From assembly GCA_035574155.1 (NCBI GenBank), contig DATLZD010000045.1:1-64000 (forward strand): DNA of 64,000 nt. Direction: 5' to 3'. The number at the start of each line of letters is the position of its first letter. Position 1 is the first letter of the stretch. The position numbers were made by a program, and so were the translations under genes. Positions 59,550 to 64,000 of the stretch are shown here, piece by piece. This stretch comes from HRBIN24 sp035574155 (GTDB lineage Bacteria; Chloroflexota; Dehalococcoidia; SM23-28-2; HRBIN24). The notes beneath the pieces were generated by a model, which saw only the letters and a list, made by a program, of their open reading frames with translations, ran no database searches and was not told where the DNA came from.

Positions 59550-60288
59550 CGGACCTGATCTCGTCTGGGGTGCCCTCGGCGATGACCTCGCCGCTGCTCA
59601 TGACGATGATAGGGTTGCAGAGGCGCATCACCAGGTCCATGTCGTGCTCCACGATGAAGAAGGTGATGCCCCGTCGGTGACAGAGGTCCTCGATGACGGT
59701 CACCAGGCGACGCATGAGGACCGGATTGACACCGGCCCCGGGCTCGTCCAGAAGGACCAGCTCCGGGTCGCACATCAGGGTCCGGGCCAGCTCCAGAAGC
59801 TTCTTCTGACCGGCGGAGAGGTTGGCGGCATACTCGTCCCTCAGGTGGGCCAGGTCCACCAAGTCCAGCACTGACATGGCCTTCTCGAACAGCTCTTCCT
59901 CCTGCCGCGCCACCCTGCCGGGGAAGAGCCAGACGTTCCAGAGCAGCTCCCCCTTCTGGCCCGGTGGCACCAGCATCAGGTTCTCCAGGACCGTCATAGC
60001 GCCCAGGGGACGCGGGATCTGGAAGGTCCTGGCTATTCCCCGGCGGAAGACCTGGTGGGGCGGAAGGCCGTCGATGCGTTCCCCACGGAAATAGATGGAC
60101 CCAGAGGTGGGGCGCAGGAAGCCGGTGATGAGGTTGAAGAGGGTCGTCTTGCCGGCCCCGTTGGGCCCGATGAGGCCGGTGATGGTGCCCTGCCGCAGCC
60201 GCAAGGTGCAGCCGTTCACCGCCCGCACGCCGTCGAAGGCCTTGGTAAGGGCGCGGGTCTCCAGCAGAGGGGCCTTGGTGGTGTCCAT
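59491..60288 (-). CDS. livG: branched-chain amino-acid ABC transporter ATP-binding protein LivG
   Basis: The first gene of the operon encodes a 265-residue ATPase. ALTKAFDGVRAVNGCTLRL, Walker A IGPNGAGKTTLFNLITGFLRPTSG, LSAGQKKLLELARTLMCDPELVLLDEPGAGVNP and IVEHDMDLVMRLCNPIIVMSSGEVIAEGTPDEI are the LivG hallmarks. A strong promoter lies upstream. The start is ATG 60288. Confidence 0.95.
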   Translation of the reverse strand: MDTTKAPLLETRALTKAFDGVRAVNGCTLRLRQGTITGLIGPNGAGKTTLFNLITGFLRPTSGSIYFRGERIDGLPPHQVFRRGIARTFQIPRPLGAMTVLENLMLVPPGQKGELLWNVWLFPGRVARQEEELFEKAMSVLDLVDLAHLRDEYAANLSAGQKKLLELARTLMCDPELVLLDEPGAGVNPVLMRRLVTVIEDLCHRRGITFFIVEHDMDLVMRLCNPIIVMSSGEVIAEGTPDEIRSDERVLEAYLGGQYLHSERP

Positions 60289-60331
60289 AACCAGCGACGG
60301 ACGGCCAGAATACCCCTATGGGCCGACCCTC

Positions 60332-60359
60332 AGTATATGTGGCCGATGCTGTGTGTCAA
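60332..60359 (-). promoter_or_regulatory. promoter of the livGFHM operon
   Basis: On the minus strand a perfect TTGACA (60359-60354) and TATACT (60337-60332) are 16 bases apart; the predicted start near 60325 is about 37 bases upstream of livG. Confidence 0.75.
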
Positions 60360-60384
60360 TCGGCAGCCCTGGTCACCAGGGCCG

Positions 60385-60645
60385 TCAGGCAGGGGCTATG
60401 GAACGGAGGTAGTGATAGTGGCAGGAGAGGCGGGCGCCCGGACGCCCCTCTGGCTCCAGTACCGCCACCGTGCCGTCCAGGGCATCGATGACGCCCACCA
60501 GGGTGCCGACCACCGCCGGCCCGAAGGGCGAGGCAGGGTCCAGCTCCAGCCGGACCCGTTGCCCCAGGTGACGGCGCAACTCCTGCGGGTCGAGACGGCT
60601 GCCCTGTCGTTGGCGTTCCACGAGGTGCCTCCCGTCGCGCACCAT
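60385..60645 (-). CDS. small hypothetical protein (86 aa)
   Basis: I do not recognise the family. The 86-residue frame is the most protein-like of several overlapping ones: RRHLGQRVRLELDPASPFGPAVVGTLVGVIDALDGTVAVLEPEGRPGARL reads as a small beta-barrel, with hydrophobic alternation and a G-rich turn, and it ends CHYHYLRSIAPA. It follows tRNA-Arg on the same strand by 40 bases and stops about 35 bases before the livG promoter. No signal or membrane segment is visible. Confidence 0.5.
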   Translation of the reverse strand: MVRDGRHLVERQRQGSRLDPQELRRHLGQRVRLELDPASPFGPAVVGTLVGVIDALDGTVAVLEPEGRPGARLSCHYHYLRSIAPA

Positions 60646-60684
60646 GATGGAGCAATCGGCGTATATCTGGTCAGGGGCACCACC

Positions 60685-60760
60685 TGGCGCCCCAGGAGGG
60701 ACTCGAACCCCCGGCCCGCGGCTTAGGACGCCGCCGCTCTTCCTACTGAGCTACTGGGGC
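60685..60760 (-). tRNA. tRNA-Arg (anticodon CCT)
   Basis: On the minus strand the sequence folds as a cloverleaf: acceptor GCCCCAG/CTGGGGC, D-arm GCTC/GAGC, anticodon stem GCGGC/GCCGC with loop GTCCTAA, and T-arm with GTTCGAGTC. The anticodon CCT reads AGG. A 3' CCA is encoded (60687-60685), unlike in the tRNA-Val of this window. A promoter lies directly upstream. Confidence 0.94.
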
Positions 60761-60771
60761 ACCCATCCGAT

Positions 60772-60799
60772 ATTGTATCCCCCCGCACCTTCCTGTAAA
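60772..60799 (-). promoter_or_regulatory. promoter of tRNA-Arg
   Basis: On the minus strand TTTACA (60799-60794) and TACAAT (60777-60772) are 16 bases apart, with a predicted start near 60766, a few bases before the tRNA 5' end. Confidence 0.65.
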
Positions 60800-60856
60800 C
60801 CCCGACACCGGCTGCCTGGCGTGGGCCAATGGCCTCGGAACGGGATATAGATTAGG

Positions 60857-60885
60857 TTGACGCCCATGGTCTGAATTTGTATCCT
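60857..60885 (+). promoter_or_regulatory. promoter of the DtxR-family gene
   Basis: TTGACG (60857-60862) and TATCCT (60880-60885) are 17 bases apart. The predicted start near 60892 coincides with the GGGAGGT Shine-Dalgarno, so the leader is about 14 bases. Confidence 0.6.
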
Positions 60886-60905
60886 CCGCAGGGGAGGTGT
60901 TAGCG

Positions 60906-61592
60906 ATGGCGCCGAGGTCCGGCATCGGGAACGACGCGCCCACGCCCACGGTTGAGGACTACTTGCATGCCATCTACAGCCTGCTCGGCGAGGGCGAAAC
61001 GGTGTTCTCCGCCCGACTGGCCCGCCGCATGCGGGTGACGCCGCCCACTGCCTGGGCCACCGTCCAGCGCATGGTGCGCGACGGCCTAGTGACCCTGGAC
61101 AGCAAGAAGGTGATCCACCTGACCGAGAAGGGCAAGCGGCTGGCCGAGGACATCGTGCGCCGCCACCGGCTGGCCGAGCGCTTCCTGACGGACGTCCTGG
61201 GCCTGGGCTGGGCCGACTGTCACGAGGAGGCCCACCTGTTCGAGCACGCCCTCACCCCCAGGCTGGAGGAGCGCATCGTCGCCCTGCTGGGGAACCCGAC
61301 CACCTGCCCCCACGGCAGCCCCATCCCCGGCTCGGGCGCCACCCTGCCGTCCGACCTGGTGCCGCTGGCATCCCTGGGCGCAGGGGAGGAGGCCACCATC
61401 GAGTTCATCTCCGAGGAGCTGGAGGAGGACCTGGACCTGCTCCGTTACCTTGAGCGGGGCCGCATCATGCCGGGCCGCCGGGTACGAGTGGTCGAGGTCG
61501 TGTCGCCCAGCGAGCTGATGGTGGTGGAGTCGGACGGCCAGCAGGTGCCGCTAGGGCTGAAGGTGGCCCAGAAGATACGCGTCCGCCGCTAG
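60906..61592 (+). CDS. DtxR/MntR-family metal-dependent transcriptional regulator
   Basis: This 228-residue regulator has an N-terminal winged helix (VEDYLHAIYSLLGEGETVFSARLARRMRVTPPTAWATVQRM), a dimerisation and metal-binding domain (WADCHEEAHLFEHALTPRLEERI), and a C-terminal FeoA/SH3-like domain (about 150-228). In the metal site the usual Cys of DtxR is occupied by His in EEAHLFEH, while the Glu and His ligands are kept, so metal preference (iron or manganese) is open. ATG 60906 is chosen because GGGAGGT lies seven bases upstream; a GTG-like start at 60897 is less likely. No obvious palindromic operator overlaps the promoter. Confidence 0.9.
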   Translation: MAPRSGIGNDAPTPTVEDYLHAIYSLLGEGETVFSARLARRMRVTPPTAWATVQRMVRDGLVTLDSKKVIHLTEKGKRLAEDIVRRHRLAERFLTDVLGLGWADCHEEAHLFEHALTPRLEERIVALLGNPTTCPHGSPIPGSGATLPSDLVPLASLGAGEEATIEFISEELEEDLDLLRYLERGRIMPGRRVRVVEVVSPSELMVVESDGQQVPLGLKVAQKIRVRR

Positions 61593-61611
61593 CGCCCTCC
61601 CCCCTCCTCGG

Positions 61612-61640
61612 TTGACGCCGGGGGGTCCCGGTGCTAGACT
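61612..61640 (+). promoter_or_regulatory. promoter upstream of the His-rich coiled-coil gene
   Basis: TTGACG (61612-61617) and TAGACT (61635-61640) are 17 bases apart. The predicted start near 61647 leaves a 75-base leader before ATG 61723; it could also feed the MetE-like genes. Confidence 0.6.
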
Positions 61641-61722
61641 TTCTCTTGCTCAGCAGAAGAGGGGGTCGACGCCTTCCGAGGTCGGGCTCGGCCCTTTCTC
61701 TGTGTAAAAACGGGACGGGCGG

Positions 61723-61986
61723 ATGCGCAGGCGCTGGTTCCGGTTCGGCTTCTACGCCCCCTTCGGCTTCTGGCTGAGGGGCTTTCACGGGGCCTGGGGC
61801 GGCCCCTGGCACCGCCACGGCCATCGCCCCTTCTCTCTCCTGCGGGACTACCGTCGCTGGCTGGAGGAGTACCGTCAGGACCTCCAGCAGGCGCGGCAGG
61901 AGCTGGAGGAGGAGCTGAGAGAAGTGGAGGCCGAGCTGGAGCGCCTGCGAGGCGCTCGAAAAGAGGAGGAGAGACAGGGCCCTTAG
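61723..61986 (+). CDS. small His/aromatic-rich coiled-coil protein, function unknown
   Basis: This 87-residue protein has an N-terminal half rich in Phe, Trp, Gly and His (RRRWFRFGFYAPFGFWLRGF, then HGAWGGPWHRHGHRP) and a C-terminal heptad-like coiled coil from RRWLEEYRQDLQQ to ELERLRGARKEE. The composition recalls small DUF5320-type proteins but I cannot assign it. The His cluster could bind metal, and the DtxR-family regulator is the upstream neighbour, though a separate promoter lies between. A MetE-like gene follows after 36 bases. Confidence 0.6.
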   Translation: MRRRWFRFGFYAPFGFWLRGFHGAWGGPWHRHGHRPFSLLRDYRRWLEEYRQDLQQARQELEEELREVEAELERLRGARKEEERQGP

Positions 61987-62022
61987 TCTGGGGAAGGCAC
62001 CTTCCCCAACGGAAGCGGTCAG

Positions 62023-63012
62023 ATGCTGACGACGGTCGTAGGACACTACCCGAAGATACCCAACCGCCCCAGGCCGGCCCGACTGCGCCAGGCCATCGCC
62101 CGCTACGAACGGGGAGAGATCTCCCGACAGGAGCTGGCGAGGATCGAGGACGAGGTGACCGTGGAGGTCATCCAGGAGCAGATCGAGGCCGGCATCGACA
62201 TTATCAGCGACGGGCAGATCCGCTGGGAGGACGACCAGACCTACATCGCCCGCCGCCTCTCGGGCTTCGACATCAACGGCCTGGTCCGGTACCTGGACAC
62301 CAACACCTATTTCCGCCAGCCGGTGGTGGTGGGCGAGGTCCGGCACCGGGAGACGTTCCTGGTCCAGGACTGGCGCTTCGCCCAGAAACACAGCCCTCGT
62401 CCGGTCAAGGCCATAGTCACGGGGCCCGTTACCCTGGCCAGGCTGTCCCGGGACGAGCACTACCACGACCACCGCCGCCTGGTGATGGCCCTGGCGGAGG
62501 CCCTGGCACCTGAGGTCAAGGCCCTGGCCGAGGCCGGCGCCCCCGTCGTCCAGGTCAACGAGCCGCTGATCCTCTGGCACCCCGAAGACCTGCCCCTCCT
62601 GCGCGAGGCCCTCCAGGTCATGTTGGCCGGGGTCGCCTGCGAGACTGCCCTATACACCTGGTTCGGCAGCATCGAGCGGGTCTATCCCCAGCTCCTGGAG
62701 CTGCCCGTGACCACCATCGGCATCGACCTGGTCTCCCAGCCCCGCAACTGGCAGGTGCTGGGCCAGCACGCCTTCCCAGCCGACCGGAAGCTGGGGGCGG
62801 GCATCGTGGACGGTCGCAACACCCGCCTGGAGTCGGTGGAGGAGATCGTGGCCTCGGTCCGGCACCTGACCCGCATCGTCCCGCCAGACCGCCTCTACCT
62901 CAACCCCAGCTGCGGGCTGGAATACCTGCCGCGGGAGGTGGCCCAGGACAAGCTGCGCCGCTTGGCCGAGGGCGCCCGTGCCGCCCGTCAGGCCCTGGGG
63001 GTGGAGGCCTGA
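62023..63012 (+). CDS. MetE N-terminal-domain-like protein (split methionine synthase half)
   Basis: This 329-residue TIM-barrel protein belongs to the cobalamin-independent methionine synthase superfamily. Several segments match the N-terminal half of MetE rather than the catalytic C-terminal half: RYLDTNTYF corresponds to W-F-[ND]-T-N-Y-H-Y, ALYTWFG to the LLTTYF segment, GAGIVDGRN to GxI[ND]GRN, and NPSCGLEYLP to the SCSLLH.P motif. The zinc-binding HxC pair of the C-terminal half is absent. It is therefore probably folate- or substrate-binding, or structural, rather than a complete methyltransferase. The next gene starts 1 base after its stop. Confidence 0.75.
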   Translation: MLTTVVGHYPKIPNRPRPARLRQAIARYERGEISRQELARIEDEVTVEVIQEQIEAGIDIISDGQIRWEDDQTYIARRLSGFDINGLVRYLDTNTYFRQPVVVGEVRHRETFLVQDWRFAQKHSPRPVKAIVTGPVTLARLSRDEHYHDHRRLVMALAEALAPEVKALAEAGAPVVQVNEPLILWHPEDLPLLREALQVMLAGVACETALYTWFGSIERVYPQLLELPVTTIGIDLVSQPRNWQVLGQHAFPADRKLGAGIVDGRNTRLESVEEIVASVRHLTRIVPPDRLYLNPSCGLEYLPREVAQDKLRRLAEGARAARQALGVEA

Positions 63013-63013
63013 G

Positions 63014-64000
63014 ATGAGGGACGCACTGCTCACCAGTGCCGTCGGCTCCTACCCCAAGCCCGACTACCTGGTGCGGGCCCGGAACGCTTATGCCCAGGGC
63101 AAGCTGGACGTGCAGGAACTGCGGCAGCTGGAGCGGAAGGCCACCGAAGACTGGGTCCGCGTACAGGAACGGGTGGGGCTGGACGTGCTCGTCCACGGCG
63201 AACAGGAGCGGGGCGACATGGTGGCCTACTTCGCCGGCGAGCCGGGCGGAGTGGTCATCGAGGGCATGAAGCTGGGCGGTCTCGTCCGCTCCTACGGCAA
63301 CCGATACTACCACAAGCCCATCATCGCCGGTAAGCTGCGCTGGCCCGGCCCCATGACGGTGGACATGTGGCGCTTCACCCAGTCCCTCACCGACCGGCCA
63401 GTGAAGGGCATGCTCACCGGGCCCTACACCATGGTGGAGTGGTCCTTCAACGAGTATTACCCCACCAGGGAAGAGGCCGTCATGGACATGGCCCTGGTCA
63501 TTCGTGAGGAGGTGAAGGCCCTAGTCGCCGCCGGCTGCCGCTACATCCAGATAGACGAACCGGCCATTCACACCCGCCCCGAGGAGGACTTCGACATGGC
63601 AGTAGAGGCCTTCCGGCGGGTGGTGGAGGGCATAGACTGCGAGTTCCACACCCACATCTGCTACGGCCCCATCGAGAAGATATACCCTGAGATGCTGCGG
63701 CTGCCGGTGCGACAGATACACCTGGCCTTCAAGAACACCGGCTTCCAGTACCTGAAGCTGCTGGAGGAGCACCCCTGGCCCGCCGACAAGGTGCTGGGGG
63801 TGGGCGTCACCGACGTGCACAACCATAAAGTGGAGTCGGTGGAGGAGGTGGTGGAAGGCATGAAGCTGGTGCTCAGGCTGCTGCCACCGGAACAGGTGTG
63901 GGTCCTGCCCGATTGCGGCCTCAAGACCCGCACCCCCGAAGAGGCCGAGGCCAAGCTGCGCGTCATGGTGGAGGGCGTGCAGCGGGTGAAGCGAGAACTG
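63014..64000 (+). CDS. MetE C-terminal-domain-like (core-MetE-type) protein, right-truncated
   Basis: ATG 63014 opens a frame that runs off the right edge (at least 329 residues). It resembles the catalytic C-terminal half of MetE: SAVGSYPKP at the start, VLVHGEQERGDMVAYFAGEPGG, MLTGPYTMVEWSF, IQIDEPAIH, and the zinc ligands His and Cys in FHTHICYG with a second Cys in LPDCGLKTR. Stand-alone proteins of this type (core-MetE) occur in archaea and Dehalococcoides and may take methyl from methylcobalamin or a corrinoid protein rather than methyl-folate. It is probably co-translated with the preceding gene. Confidence 0.82.
   Translation, partial: MRDALLTSAVGSYPKPDYLVRARNAYAQGKLDVQELRQLERKATEDWVRVQERVGLDVLVHGEQERGDMVAYFAGEPGGVVIEGMKLGGLVRSYGNRYYHKPIIAGKLRWPGPMTVDMWRFTQSLTDRPVKGMLTGPYTMVEWSFNEYYPTREEAVMDMALVIREEVKALVAAGCRYIQIDEPAIHTRPEEDFDMAVEAFRRVVEGIDCEFHTHICYGPIEKIYPEMLRLPVRQIHLAFKNTGFQYLKLLEEHPWPADKVLGVGVTDVHNHKVESVEEVVEGMKLVLRLLPPEQVWVLPDCGLKTRTPEEAEAKLRVMVEGVQRVKREL

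Noticed and set aside
60356..60683. Two other overlapping minus-strand frames around the 86-residue hypothetical protein
   Set aside because: Their translations are Pro/Ala/Thr/Arg-rich without regular hydrophobic patterning; only the 60385-60645 frame looks like a folded protein.
61723..61986. Assignment of the His-rich protein as a CbtB-like cobalt protein
   Set aside because: It lacks a membrane segment and the C-terminal HxxxH...CH motif of CbtB; its histidines are N-terminal and followed by a coiled coil.

Overview
This is a compact, high-GC (about 70% by eye) bacterial chromosome segment with very short intergenic gaps. No plasmid, phage or CRISPR signature is visible. Gene content and gene style point to the Chloroflexota, most likely Dehalococcoidia or a close relative: LL-diaminopimelate aminotransferase beside dapF, archaeal-type phosphoglycerate mutase, MetE-like single-domain proteins, CbtAB cobalt transport, and a tmRNA tag ending GERELALAA, which resembles the tag I recall for Dehalococcoides. 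This placement is an inference from sequence style and was not checked by a search. Many promoters can be read by eye as TTGACN, 16-18 bp, TANNAT.

Layout, left half. 1-2.8 kb: end of aroB, acylphosphatase, moeA and small genes. 2.9-11.9 kb: pheST converges on a long minus-strand operon running tRNA-Val, small membrane protein, thrS, accC, biotin carrier, infC, rpmI, rplT. This resembles the classical thrS-infC-rpmI-rplT-pheST block, but with the two subunits of an acyl-CoA carboxylase alpha chain inserted and pheST inverted. 11.9-16.5 kb: purE, purD, osmC-like, tfoX-like and guaA, all on the minus strand. 16.6-28.3 kb, plus strand: penicillin-acylase family enzyme, pgk, a beta-hydroxyacid dehydrogenase, apgM, tpiA, a flavin/F420-type small oxidoreductase, miaA, dapF, an EthD-domain protein, dapL-like aminotransferase and hflX. 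28.3-31.5 kb, minus strand: flavodoxin-like protein, Cys-rich zinc-ribbon protein, amidase and a QueD/PTPS-like protein. 31.6-36.3 kb, plus strand: three tandem paralogous lipoproteins, a C-terminal processing protease, smpB and ssrA (tmRNA).

Layout, right half. 36.3-55.1 kb is an almost complete corrin-ring locus. cobQ and an MFS transporter run leftward. A cobalamin riboswitch opens a roughly 15.6 kb rightward operon: cobN, a ChlI-ChlD fusion, cbiC, a micro-ORF, cbtB, cbtA, cbiX, cbiD, cbiT, cbiL, cbiF, cbiG, cbiH, cbiE, cobO, cbiA. It carries both an early-insertion chelatase (CbiX) and a late-insertion-type chelatase (CobN plus ChlID), and no recognisable precorrin-6A reductase. 55.2-60.3 kb: a branched-chain amino-acid ABC transporter whose binding-protein gene is frameshifted and convergent with the permease/ATPase operon. 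60.4-64 kb: a small hypothetical gene, tRNA-Arg, a DtxR-family regulator, a His-rich coiled-coil protein, and two adjacent MetE-like genes that resemble, separately, the N-terminal and C-terminal halves of cobalamin-independent methionine synthase.

The observations I rate highest are: the split-MetE gene pair; the duplicated tmRNA 3' end, which looks like an integration scar; the dual-chelatase B12 operon with a hairpin over the cobN ribosome-binding site; infC with no canonical start codon; the tandem lipoprotein family; and a 20-codon micro-ORF joined by ATGA overlaps between cbiC and cbtB.
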